In this document: one piece after another, positions 13,900 through 24,734 of the stretch
How the letters are laid out: every line of letters begins with the position of its first letter
How positions within the stretch are numbered: position 1 is the stretch's first letter
Assembly (NCBI GenBank): GCA_021442155.1
Contig: CM038223.1
Coordinates: 35,128,983 to 35,192,982 of the forward strand
Direction of reading: 5' to 3'
DNA from: Cymbidium sinense
Taxonomy: Eukaryota > Streptophyta > Magnoliopsida > Asparagales > Orchidaceae
DNA: 64,000 bases
The notes under the pieces: generated by a model
Databases searched by the model: none
The model's input: the letters and a program-made list of their open reading frames with translations, nothing else
Told to the model about the DNA's origin: nothing
Translations under genes and position numbers: made by a program

Positions 13900-14460
13900 G
13901 GCCTAATACAATTGGCTCACAATTAATAGTTAATTAAGCTAAGAAAACTTAATTAAGTATTCTTATAATTTTCTCATACATGTGGGTTAACCATAATTTT
14001 CTTAAGACTTCTTTAGGTTATTGAACACCTAAAAGTCTACCCAAGGTTTAATTAATCAAGTTTTGATATGATTACAATTTCAATTTAACTAATTAAGTAG
14101 TTTAATTAGTTAATTAAGCCTTAATTAGGTTGGTCAAAAAATGAACTTAGGGAAATAGATTTGGAAGCAGGTCATAATCCCATTCCATATATTCATTTAC
14201 TGTTGGACAGTGATTAATAACTTAATTAACTAATATTTTACTATTCATATGATTAATTAGTAATTAATTAACTTAAGAGAGTAATTAAAGCATAATTAGT
14301 CAATTTCCCTAATTAATCTAGTAATAAACCCTAAAAAATTATGGGAGGTAGAGGTCACCCCATTAAACTAACCCACAAAGTTTGGAATTAATTACTTAAG
14401 TAATTAATGAGTAATTAAGTTAATTAATTTTTTAATTAAACCTTAATTAAGCTCTAATTA
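13900..14460. repeat. TTAATTAA-dense block in 3' LTR
   Basis: Many copies of TTAATTAA, TAATTAAG and AATTAGT, close together and partly palindromic. The counterpart in the other LTR is 34840-35400. No coding signal was seen. Confidence 0.6.
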
Positions 14461-15070
14461 TTATTCATTAACTAAGAATAATTTTAATAAATTTTCCTCT
14501 GAAATAACTTTAAAATGAGTATTTATTTGTATTCTTATGATTTTTTTATAATTAGTTATGATTTTAGGAAGTTTTAGTCATTAAAACTTACTATGAAAAC
14601 CTAATTAACTCATAATGTCATCAACGCCATGTGGCGCACTGACACAACGCGCTTTCCATGTGGCACCATGGGATTGGTTACTTAAACTTAATCCTAGTCA
14701 GCGCTTGCGTGGCGAAGGCGGATGACCTTTCTCGTGGGTCATCCATTCTAAGATCGGATGACCATGATTAATCCTATAGTGCTAAAGTATTAAAATGGAC
14801 AATTCTAACAGATCTAATCATGATCATCCATTCTGATCATGCGAAACAAATGATGTGTGATCTATTATCAAGTGAACGTGATCTGCTCAATTGAGCGACC
14901 GACTCAAATGAATCCCACACCTTCATGCAAAGGATTCAAAGAGATCCAAAGGCTAGGATCGCGTGGGGTGAAAGTTTTCCTCAAAAAGCTCCAACGCATT
15001 TTCATACAAGAATCAATTTCAATGGCATACCTCACTGGCACTCAAGATTGGTGCCAAATTTGATTGAGGA

Positions 15071-15095
15071 AGCTTCGTATAATGGAGACGAAGCT
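15071..15095. repeat. Hairpin in GC-richer part of 3' LTR
   Basis: AGCTTCGT and ACGAAGCT form an 8-bp stem around a 9-base spacer. In the other LTR (36051-36075) the stem is a perfect 10 bp (AGCTTCGTCT / AGACGAAGCT) around GGTGG. The block around it is the least AT-rich part of the LTR. Confidence 0.6.
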
Positions 15096-15859
15096 CAACT
15101 GATCAGCACGAGCTCCAATTTGAGGTGGTTTGCTCAGAAGCCCAACACCATAAGCATAGGTGGTTGGTGTTGATTGAAGTTGGTTGTTCAGTGGTCAGAG
15201 GGCTTGGGGGATTTTTTATTCTTGCTCAACTAGCTCTAAGGAAGATGTGTGCAAAGTTAATTGCACTTTGGTGGAGTTTGGAGAAAATGAGATCAAATGG
15301 GAGGGTGCCCTATTTTAGCTTGAAGAAATTCATGAATGGGGATTATGGGATGAGCTTGGGACCTTGGGAAATATCTTTGGCAGCTCATCTTGGGTAGCTA
15401 GGTCACTAAGGAGTGAATTAGTATGGGATTGAGTGGAAATGAGGGGGTGTATACCCCTTTCCCTTGGATTGGGTGGGTGGCTCAGCCTTATTTGGCTTCT
15501 TGTGGATGTTTGTCCATCGATGGTGGCTAGGAATGGCAGAGAATCTCCTTAGGTGGCTCAATTTGATTGGCCAAGGCATGGGAGGTGGTTGCCAAGGGGG
15601 ATTAATGGGTGTCCCTAGTGTTTCAAGCGAACCAATGGGAGAGGTGAGGTGATTTTACCTCCCCTTAGGTCACCGCTAGCCCAACCACCTTGGGTCAGGT
15701 TGGGTGGTGTCCTAGGAGCCTAGGTGGACCAATGAGAGCATTTCAAGTGGCCAAAGAATGGAAATAACCACTTACATGGGTGATTTATCTCATGTAATAC
15801 CCCTAGCATAAAAGTAGGATAGTTATTTTGTATTAGATTTGATTTTGACATATTTGAAA

Positions 15860-17700
15860 TTATTCAAAAGTTTATTGGGCCAAATTTCATGTCATTTGGA
15901 GTTCATTTGGTTAGGTTTACCTCAATTTGACCCATTTGGGTCAAATTGGGTCAAATCGGGTTAGGTTGACCAATTGGTAGGTTGACCAATTGGTCAAATT
16001 AGGTCAAACTAAAATTTATGTCAAGTCCATATGACCAATTGGAGTGTATTGGTATCATTGATTTGGTTCAATTTAGTTTAGTTTTGGTTTTGGTTCATTT
16101 GAGTTCATTTGGGTCAAATGGGTCAAGTTGGCCAGTTTGACCCAATTGGCCAAATTGGCTTAGGTCCTGGCTTAGTTTGAGTTTGGTTGATCATTTGGAG
16201 CATGTTGTAAGCTTTGGTTGAGTTTAACTAAGATTTGATTGGGTCCTAGGTTGGTTTGACCCTTTAGGTCAAGTTGGGTTTAATAGGTCATTTGGGTCTA
16301 GTGAGTCAATTGGGCTCAATTGAGGCTTTGGTCAAGTTCAACAATCAATTTGAAATAAACCTGAGCCATTGATTGCAATCAATTTGATTTAAATTTTAAT
16401 TTGATCTATTTTTGGTCATTTAGGTCAATTTGAGTCAACTTGGGTCAAAAGGGTCAATTGGATTTGGTTTGGCTCAATTGAAGGTCAAGTCATGTTCAAA
16501 TATTAATTTTGGGTTGATATGAATCATTGGTTTCAAGAGATTTTACATAGGTTGCAATTTGGCTAGTTTAAGTTCATATGGGTTAAGGGGTTGACTTGGT
16601 CAAAGGATTAAGTTGACTAGGTTTGACCCAATTTATGATAATTGATTAACCTAGGATGATCAACAATCATGTCATGAAGTTTGGATTGGCTTAACTCACT
16701 TTGGTTTGGATTGAATTGGATTTTGGTTCATATAGGTCAAATTGATCACTTTGGGTCAAGTGAGACAATTGGGTTTAGTTGGCTTGATTTTGGGTTGAGT
16801 TTATATATAGATTTGGGATTTATATATAAATTCTATTGTAATTGGTTTGAGTTCAAAAGGGATTTGGTTCATTTGAATATTTCAAGTTAAATGGGTTAGG
16901 TTAGGTTTGACTTGGGTTGATTTTAATTAGCTTGATAATTGTATGTTTCATTTATATTCGAAATGGTGATTGAAGGAATAATTATTTTATGAGAAAATCA
17001 ATTGGTTTTGGTTTGAATTTGAATGGAATTTAGCTAAGTCCATGGAATTGGCTTGAAGAGTTTGGATTTGGATTTAATTTAGTTTGGATTTAGTTTTGGA
17101 CATTTAATTATAGATTTGATTTATATTTAGGAGGATGATTAAAGATATAAATTGATTATGAGAAAATTAATTAAATTTGAATTGATTTGAGTTAATATTT
17201 GGCTAAGCTCATGAAGGTTGATTCATATGGCTTAGGAAGGGTTTTGATTTAATTTGATTTAGCTTGATTTAGTTATGATCATTTGAATGTAGATTTGATT
17301 TATATTTAGGAAGATGATTGAAGATATAAATTAATTATGAGAATCAATTACTTTTTAATTAGTTTGAGTGGGCTTTTGGCTAAGTTCATGAAATTGATTC
17401 AAAGGATTTAGGAAGGATTTGAGTTTGATTTCAGATTTTGGCAAATTGGGTTTGGAGTTGAATTTGATTATTAGTTTGATAAAGTGATTGAAGGGTTGAA
17501 TTGATATTTGAGAAACTCAATTGAGTTTGTATTAATTTGAATTTGGCTAAGGCTAAGTCCATATAAAATCAAAAGGCTTAGGTTAATTTGATTTAATTTG
17601 GTTTGGAATTGGTTATAGATTTCAATCATTTGATTTGGATTTGGATTTGGATTTGGATTTAAATTTGGTATTTGAATTTACGATTTGGTTTTTAGAGGGT
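15860..17700. repeat. G-rich, C-poor degenerate repeat tract in 3' LTR
   Basis: About 1.8 kb built from variants of TTGGGTCAA, TTTGGTTCA, GATTTGGTTT and AATTGGGTC. C is rare on the + strand, so the element's own strand is C-rich and G-poor here. Longer sub-units recur, for example around TTTATATTTAGGAGGATGATT near 17128 and again near 17308. The same tract is at 36840-38640 in the other LTR. In element sense it is the first ~1.8 kb of U3. Confidence 0.7.
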
Positions 17701-17887
17701 GAACATGGATTTAGTTTAGTATATGGTGGTGGATTTCCAAATTAACCCTATGAATATCCCCATAGACTTAGGTTAAGTGCTTACTTAAGTGCTAGAAGTA
17801 TTTTATGACTAAGAAGGTCTTAGTGTCTATAGGGCTACTAAGTCTAAGAAGAGAGGATGAGAACTCATTCCAAAACTGAGGTCAACA

Positions 17888-20398
17888 AAAGGACCCCAAA
17901 TATGTGTGGTGTAATTGATGAGTCACACCATATGTATTGGCTTTGACCGAGATGATCAATAATGTCCAAAAGATTGCAAGTACTAACGGAGATGATATAT
18001 ACCTAAACCCACAAGGTAGACAAAATCATGATCTTAGTGCAATGCAACTCAGCTTATGCCAAGAGCATAAGAGAAGAAAATCCACTGGGATTGAGTACAT
18101 GAACCTTCCACTAGGGAAGTAGGTTTAATCTATCCGCTAGGGATATGTATTTGAGTTTGATTGTGAATATGATTTGTCGGAAGAAGGTCTGCTATGGATA
18201 AGAATCTATAATTCACTGATGATCAAGATCGAATTAATTTTAATTTGTTTTGAGTTAATTTATGTGGATGCATATCCTCTAAGGATATGTGCTCGAATCC
18301 ATTAGGGATTGGAAATATGAACCTTCCACTAGGGAAGCGGGTTCGGGCTATCCATTGGGATAAGGGTTTGATTTCATAGATTTGCTTGGGGATGTATCTG
18401 CTGAGGATAAGAGTTTAGCTGGATTTATTTGATTTATTTGTTTTATTTGTTTATTTATTTGGACTCCACTAGAGAGATTGATTTGGATTTGGACTCCACT
18501 AGGGAGATTGATTTGTATTTAGACCTAAGGCAACTACTGAGAGAGTGTCGCTAGGGATCTTACCTCAACTCAAGAGTAGTCAAGATTAATTTTATTTGAT
18601 TTTTTTATTTGATTTAGTTCATTTTCATTTATTTTAATTTCATTTGATGGATCCCATTGGTGTGTGATGGATCACACTAAGAAGTGGCAATGTTAGCCTG
18701 GGCCTTTCTTAGATTTATTGATCCAAAGGGGCAGTTTATCGACCAAAGGGTAGGACTATTCGACCTAAGGGGTGTCTTTCAATGTGCAACGACTGTGCTA
18801 GGGAGAAAGCGTAGTAGACTTACATCTTCTAAAGCTAAGAATAGCTGATGGGGTGACCTATTGGTAGCATAACAAATCAAACACGGCCTAGGGTTGCTTG
18901 TCAATGTGCAACGGTAGTACTATAAAGAATGCTAGTAGACTTACACCTTCCAAAACAAGGATGACTGCAAGGGTGACATGTTGGTGGCACAATAATTCAA
19001 ATTCAACCTAAGGGTGACTATTGAGAGAGTACCATCGGGGACTTATCTTAACTCAAGAGTAGTCAAGTGATTCATATAGGGAGTTTTGCTGGCACGACCC
19101 TAAAGATAGGATGTCGGCTTGAGAAAGGTGTTGTTGGGGGCGTTCTCCTAACAATAAGCGAATATATATATTTTTTAGTTTTATTTGTTATTGTGGACCC
19201 TATTAGTGTACGAGGGACCACACTGAGAAGGGGCTATGTTAGCCTTGACCTATCTCAGATTTACTCGACCAAAGGAGAATTTGTGCATCCGTGAAACAGA
19301 ACCTCCAACCATAGGGGTGGTTACTAGGAAAAGGGGACTATCCAATCCAGTAGTAACCCGAGTAGTGTCCAAATGGGGTCGTAAAGGACATGATCCAAAT
19401 AGAGTGCCCACAGGGGAGGTGCCACTAGGGGTGTTATCCTGGACCCTGTAAAAAAGAAAGCCTGTAGGTGTACGGTGACCAACTCAAAGAGAAAATGTAG
19501 CAGACTTACATCCACTATTAGTGGTGTATCCATCGGGTGGTGGGTGGTTGTCAGCATAGCGAACACCAACTAACATAAGGTGCCCATCGATGTGGGATGA
19601 TCGATCTAAAAAGAAGGCATGTAGATTTATATCTCCCTAAAATGGAACTGATTGCCGGGATAGTCTATCATCAGCTCGACGGGTGTTATCCAACCAAGGG
19701 TTGCCCATTGGTGTGCAACAGCTGTGCCAAGAAAAAATTGTAGCAAACTTGCATCTTTCAATGTAAGGAACAACTACTGGGGTGACCCATTATTGGTACA
19801 ATAATTTGACCTGACTTAAAGGCAACAACTAAGTAAGGAGTCACGAGGAAAGACTGGACCTAGACTTAAAGTAGTCAGGAGAAAAGGAGTCGCTAGGGGA
19901 CTTACCCTAATCCTCAAATATACTCGACCAAGTAAGTACATAAAGGTTAGTTTAAGAAGAAAGCATAGTAGATTTACATCATCTTAAATGAAGCCAACAT
20001 GAGGTAGCTTATCCACCGCACAGTAAGGTCGATCATACTAGTAAGGCGATCATCGGTGTGTAGTGGTTGAGTAAGGAAGGAAAGTGTAGCAGACTTACAT
20101 CCTCCAAAATAAGAAGACCACTAGGTTGATGTACTAGCGGGTACGTCGGCCAGACAGAGTGAGTCTTTGAGGCGTTATCCTCAAAGTAGCCCAAGATAAA
20201 ATATGTGTATTTGTTTGATATATGTTTGTGTGATATTTATGTTTGTATTGTGTTGATGAATGATAAGATGATGCTTGAGTTCTCTTACACCTACGCTAAA
20301 CACATCATGGTAGATTCACAAACAAAGATGTTTTCAAAAAGGGAGTATTTGAATTAAAATGTAATTTTCATTGATGATTAAGATTTTCAAACATGAAT
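17888..20398 (-). other. 3' non-coding region between pol stop and 3' LTR
   Basis: In element sense this 2.5-kb stretch follows the integrase stop and precedes the 3' LTR. It has no sustained reading frame. The half next to the LTR (17930-18650) repeats short words such as CCACTAGGGA, CCGCTAGGGATATG and GGACTCCACTAG. The half next to pol holds a diverged ~120-bp repeat array (18777-20160). A hypervariable, repeat-rich 3' untranslated region is known for Tat/Ogre-type elements. Confidence 0.75.
18777..20160. repeat. Diverged ~120-bp tandem repeat array in element 3' region
   Basis: At least seven imperfect units are recognisable by the word GTAG[CT]AGACTTACATC and variants (near 18810, 18930, 19497, 19620, 19740, 19967 and 20088). 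It is followed 25-40 bases later by GGGTGACC-like words and preceded by GTGTGCAACG-like words. Neighbouring units are about 115-125 bp apart; the 18930-19497 gap holds sequence related to another sub-repeat (ACTCAAGAGTAGTCAAG at 18568 and 19049). Units are clearly diverged. No protein similarity was seen. Confidence 0.7.
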
Positions 20399-21774
20399 TT
20401 AAGAATAATATTTCGTTAAGTAAATTCTGTTGATCAGAAGCATCGGGCGCTCTCCTTTATGATTGATGAGCTGATAAGATCCTCCTTAGTAGGCCTTTTC
20501 TATGGCAAAAGAGCCTTTCCAAGTGGGTTTAAACTTAACTCCCATCTTGCGATGGAAAATAATTGGTCTCCTTAAAACCAAAATAATCTCTCCTACTTGA
20601 AAAGCTCTAGGGCGAACCAACTTCTGTGAGCTTGAATCATTTTAGCTTTGTACAACTCGAGGTTCTCGCATGCCTATAGGCATCTCTCCTCCAAACTTCG
20701 AGCTCTTCTAACAGTAACTTGGCATTCTGCTCCATTATTATCTTACTACCCACAGCTACCCTTAGTGATGGGAGTTGGACTTCTAATGGTAGAATGACTT
20801 CGGACCCATACACTAAGGAGAAAGGGGTGAATTAAGTTGGAGTTCTGTATGTGATGTGATAAGCCCATAAGGATTCAACAAACTGCTCATGTCACTGCCA
20901 CTTATTATCATCGAGTGGCTTGTTTAATATTTGGATGAGAGTTTTATTGATGGCTTCTGTCGAGCCATTTTCCCTTGGGTAGTAGATGGTAGAATATCTC
21001 TAATTTTAATTGTGTCTTTAGACAAAGTTTTTGATCTTGGTGCTCTTGAATGAATACTATTCGATATAATAGTCAAAACCTATATAACCTATATATGGTT
21101 CTTGGAAAACTAAAGCACATGCTGAGTTGTGACCTCTTTGAGCAGAATCACCTTCACCCACTTAGAAAAGTAGTCAGTGGTAGCTAGGATGAACCGATGA
21201 CCCTTGGAAGAAGGAGGGTCAATCAGACCCACTATGTCAATACTCGAACACTTGAATGGCCATAAGGCCAATGTAGGGTGTAGAATATAGGGTGGTCAAT
21301 GTAAGACACACCGTATACCTGACACTGGTGGCATCACCAAGCTATGTCCATGTAATCTGTGATCATTGATGGCTAGTATTATCCTAGTCTCTTGATATTA
21401 GCTTTCATCTTCAGATCAAATTAATGAGCTCCACATAATCTTGAGTGTACCTCGGTCACGATCTTACTAGCTTCGTGTTTACCTAAATAACGTAACCACA
21501 TATGATTGAAGGACCGCCGGTATAATATGCCATTCACAAGAGCGTAAGAGAGTGATCTCTGCTTCTTTTGATGGGATAGTGACTTCTCTTGAGATAGTTT
21601 GTCTCTATTTAAGTAATCCATTAATGGTTGCCTCCAATCTAACTCTTCATCCTTTTTTGCAATGGTAGCCTCCCCTTCAAGAGAGTATTTTTTGATGAGT
21701 CTAGTATCAATGAGGGATAAGACTTGTCTATTTTGGACTCTTATTGATATGGATTCATCTTCCAGACATGCCAA
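20399..21774 (-). pseudogene. Integrase region of the giant element (broken)
   Basis: The integrase would insert the element's cDNA into the host genome. The zinc-binding N-terminus lies in an open segment from 21774 to 21421, ending in TEVHSRLCGAH (the His pair; the Cys pair follows in CHQCQ near 21325). Core pieces follow: a motif like DYFSKW near 21170, a damaged second-Asp area, and a conserved YGSEV.LP block near 20790. The C-terminal end is well preserved: RPMLLINRIYLTKYYS and a TAA stop at 20399, matching the usual RPWN..LRKYY ending of Tat-group integrases. Frames shift and stops occur between 20450 and 21420, so no full integrase can be made. Its place after RNase H fixes the element as Ty3/gypsy. 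Confidence 0.8.
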
Positions 21775-21789
21775 CTCCTTGGAAAATTT

Positions 21790-22190
21790 GGCTGAGGCAT
21801 CTGCTACGATGTTTTCTACTCGAAGAATCTTGTAAATGGTAACCTATAGGATTTGGGCCAACAAATCTATAGTATACTTGTGGTAGTGATGGAGCTTAGG
21901 CTTTAAAACCTTGTAGGACCCAATGATTTGATTGATGAATAATTAAGAATCCCCATAGATATTGATGTTCTGGATACTTAGAGTAACATCTAACTCCAAA
22001 CAGGCAATCAAAGCCTCATATTCAGCTTCATTATTGGTCCAATGATTGGACGATTGATATGAGAATCTCATCACATCGTAGTCCAGAGTTAGAAGAATTA
22101 CTCCTACCCTGCCTTCCCTGGAATAGTAGATTGTGGTTCTTCTCCTCTTAGAGATGAAGTCGCTCCATTAAAGTACATCTCCCATGGTGA
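21790..22190 (-). pseudogene. Second, archaeal-type RNase H (aRNH) remnant
   Basis: Between the ordinary RNase H and integrase there is a second RNase H-like stretch. HWTNNEAEYEALI is encoded around 22015-22045 (minus strand), followed by YGDSQL.INQ near 21955. This TNNEAEYEAL...GDS signature is the archaeal-type RNase H that Tat-lineage plant elements carry in addition to the retroviral-type domain. The first acidic block (YYSREGR-type) lies near 22110-22140 but is altered. Frames are interrupted. The domain is the best single indicator of the lineage. Confidence 0.75.
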
Positions 22191-22396
22191 ATGCTAGTGT
22201 CCACTAAATTCATGATTTATTCATCAGGGACATCATCACTAAGCAAAGAGTTAGCAGGAATTAGGTGTGATGCTAAAAAATTCATGAGTGTTTGTCTTTT
22301 CACCATACGGAGTGGTATGAAAGTAATATTAAATTGTGATAAAATCATGGACCAGTGTGCCAACCATCCGGATAGCATTGGCCGTGTCATGAGATA

Positions 22397-22640
22397 TTAC
22401 AGTGAATTGATCCTAGAGATCAAGTTCACCTTAAAGAACCATGTAGTAACTTTTGGAATGCAAAAAATTAAAGCTAGGCAATGCTTCTCAATGGGTGGAT
22501 AATTTGCTTCAGCTGAGATTAGATGATGGCTGGGGCAGTAGAGTGCATTTTTCTTTCCTCTATCATTAGCTTGGGCCAATAAAATGCCAAGAGAGTCATC
22601 TAATATAGTAGTGTATAGAATCAATGATATGAACTGGTAG
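22397..22640 (-). pseudogene. RNase H domain of the giant element
   Basis: An open segment with the usual Ty3/gypsy RNase H layout: DDSLGILLAQ.., then SAEANYPPIEKHCLALIF and a strand related to the thumb-proximal KVTTWF. The SAE..Y..IEK.CLAL block is diagnostic. It follows RT directly and has a frameshift at the RT junction near 22600. It would degrade the RNA strand of the RNA-DNA hybrid during reverse transcription. Confidence 0.8.
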
Positions 22641-23700
22641 CATCATTGAGCTGATGATGTATTCGAAGGCATGCTGGCACTTATCATCCCACTTGAACTT
22701 GACATCATTTTTGATAAGTACTGAGAATGGCTGGCAGCTCCCTGATAAGTTGGATATAAAGCATCTTAGAAATGTCAACTGCCTTTGAAATGATCTGAGT
22801 TGAGTTAAACTTTTAGAGAATGGCATTTCTAATATCACCTTGATCTTCTCCTGATCAATTTTGATTCCCTGGTGTCTGACAACAAACCCAAGGAATTTCC
22901 ATGAAGCTACTCTGAATGCACACTTCATGGGATTTATTTTAAGGTTAAAAGTGTCATAACCGTTTGAAAACTACTCTCAAGTCAAACATATGGTATTCAT
23001 TTTCTTTACTTTTGACTATGAGATCATCGACATAATATTCAACTTAATGATGAATGAGTTCATCAAAGATTCGAATCATAACCCGCTGGTATGTAGCACC
23101 AATTTTTTAAGACTGAAAGGCATGACCCTATAGCAATAGATTCTGATTGGGGTTGGAAAAGTAGTATTCTTCTCATCTTTAGGGGTCAGCTTTAATTGAT
23201 TATATACAGATGAGTCATTCATGAAGAAGAAGACTGCATGTGATGAGGCAATGTCCACCAGTAGCTCTGGTATTAGTAGCAAAAATTTATCCTTTGGATA
23301 TGCCTTATTTAAGTCCCTAAAATTGATGCATATGCAAATTTGGTCATTCTTTTTCTTAACTAGGATGACATTGGCCAACCAGGTAGGGTATTTTTCTTCC
23401 CTGATGAAACCAGCATCGATCAGCTTCTTGACTTCAAAAATGACCTATAGTTTAATGTCTAATTGCATGTGTCTAAGAGCTTGCTTGATAGGGTTAACAA
23501 TATGCTCTATTATTAGTTTATAGACTACTATGTCTAGAGAAAAACCAGGCATCTCTTCATAACTCTATGTGAAGTAGCCCTTAAACTCAGTTAATAGCCT
23601 AACTAAGTCATTGGTTTAAGTTTCATTCAATAGAAAACTGATGTATGTCGGACGTGGATTGTCTTCAGTCCCTAAGTTGATTTCTTTCAGCTCGTTGATG
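22640..23700 (-). pseudogene. Reverse transcriptase of the giant element (broken)
   Basis: Read leftward from about 23700. The Tat-type lead-in INLGTEDNPRPTYI is at 23641-23690. Next come SYEEMPGF-like, then ANVILVKKKNDQICICINFRDL (RT motifs 1-2) from 23378. Motif A near 23205-23225 reads FMNDSSVYNQ where active copies have FMD.SSGYNQ, so the first catalytic Asp is Asn. The second catalytic box is intact as YYVDDLIVK near 23015-23040. The thumb and connection segment, with FLGFVVRHQGIKID and HAFEYI, is in an open segment from 22928. Stops and shifts separate the segments. One lost Asp alone should abolish polymerase activity. Confidence 0.85.
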
Positions 23701-23807
23701 GTTGACTTAATCACTTTTTTGAACTCTGGTGATGCATCTTTGACTTCAAAATTATCTGGAGCATCTGAAGTTATTAAACATACCTCCTCATATGAGTTAA
23801 TGTGATT

Positions 23808-24521
23808 TCAAAAGAACCTATCAGATTCCAAATGATTGGTGATGACTAAATAGTAATCATCATCACCTACTGGACCCACTGTACTGAATCTCAGTCCCGA
23901 TCTTAAGTGAGAGCTTTTGCATTTGTTCTTCCATATTATTTTAAAGTAGTCTGACCTGTGCTTTGACCAAGTATGTGGGATTAACCCTTTCTTTGCTAGA
24001 TTATGAACACATGGCAAGTACCAATCAAAAGGTAATTCTATTAAATCTTTATATGAATCATCCTCAAGTTCTACATCAACTTCTTGACTTGAAGATGATG
24101 CTACTAGAAAGAACCTCTGAGTCTTCACATTTATGGATGATTTAGGGACTTCCTTAACTACCAAACCCTCAACTTTTTGTGAGAAAAGTGGGGCTAGAGC
24201 TAAGCTTTCCAACTGATGCATAATAGTTTCACATATATATTTGGATACACTTATGCTTTTCTTTGGAGGTCAATCTTCATCATTGTCTTACTCAAGTGTC
24301 ACCTCCAAAGGAATTTGCTACTGGGAAGAGCTGGCTGATGTGCTAACCATATAAAACTCATCCTCTGAACTACATTCTAAATCTATATGGATAGCAGGTG
24401 TACTCCTTGTAGCTAGGACGTATCTTCTATTGGGTGGCCAATAAGGAGGTTTTTCACCTCTAGGACTGCCTCTGAACTGGCCTCTTCGTCTGCCTGGTGG
24501 AGGTCGGGTCATCCTACCCAT
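23808..24521 (-). pseudogene. Linker between protease and RT (two open segments)
   Basis: Two open segments without a known enzyme domain. One (24521-24318) is Pro/Arg/Gly-rich at its start, with PPPGRRRGQFRG, then Ser-rich and acidic. The other (24221-23808, 137 residues) has an acidic VDVELEDD stretch and a LPFDWYLPCVHN-like segment that leads into the RT-proximal region. Tat-group polyproteins have a long, poorly conserved linker here, and in Ogre elements this is also where an intron is spliced. No donor or acceptor could be assigned. Confidence 0.5.
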
Positions 24522-24597
24522 ATATTTGAATGGAGTAACAAACTATGGGTGGAATCTAATGTCGAGCTCCACTACCTCCTCCAAGTCTATTTCTAGC

Positions 24598-24682
24598 TCC
24601 CTTTTATATTCTTTTTTATTTTCCTTTTTCCTTTTCTTTTTCCTTTTTTTCTTTTTCTTTTTCTTTTCCTTTTATTTTTAAA
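24598..24682 (-). repeat. Long internal polypurine tract in pol
   Basis: On the + strand this is an almost unbroken CT-tract (CCTTTT/CTTTTT units). On the element strand it is therefore ~80 nt of A and G with very few pyrimidines. Read as protein it would give a Lys/Glu-rich stretch. It sits between PRO and RT, near the middle of the internal region. Confidence 0.7.
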
Positions 24683-24734
24683 CTTTGACTAAGTTCATGA
24701 GAATAGACTTGTTAATTTTGAGGGAGGTAGTAAG

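Larger units (their letters stand above)
10017..17887 (-). repeat. 3' LTR of the giant element (7,871 bp)
   Basis: The left copy of the long terminal repeat; because the element is on the minus strand this is its 3' LTR. It starts TGTGGTGTTTATTT at 10017 and ends GAGGTCAACA at 17887. It matches 30941-38836 along its whole length with many substitutions and small indels. Landmarks from left to right: an inverted repeat (10269-10290), a three-unit ~250-bp tandem array (12661-13253), a TTAATTAA-dense block (13900-14460), a GC-richer block with a hairpin (14620-15700), and a long G-rich, C-poor tract (15860-17700). Short open frames inside it are not conserved as proteins. On the element strand no clean polypurine tract abuts it; only GGGG (plus-strand CCCC at 17894-17897) lies nearby. 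Confidence 0.92.

Noticed and set aside
14857..15173. Plus-strand frames in the 3' LTR with a counterpart at 35794-36117
   Set aside because: Both copies stay open for about 70 codons, but most nucleotide differences change the residue and the frame is antisense to the element; this looks like chance openness of a GC-richer block.
10017..17887. Segmental duplication as explanation of the 7.9-kb direct repeats
   Set aside because: TG..CA ends, the 5-bp flank match, the PBS at one inner edge and gag-pol between the copies fit LTRs much better.
22191..22502. 103-codon plus-strand frame
   Set aside because: Antisense shadow of the RNase H region of the giant element; likewise 23221-23523 (antisense to RT).
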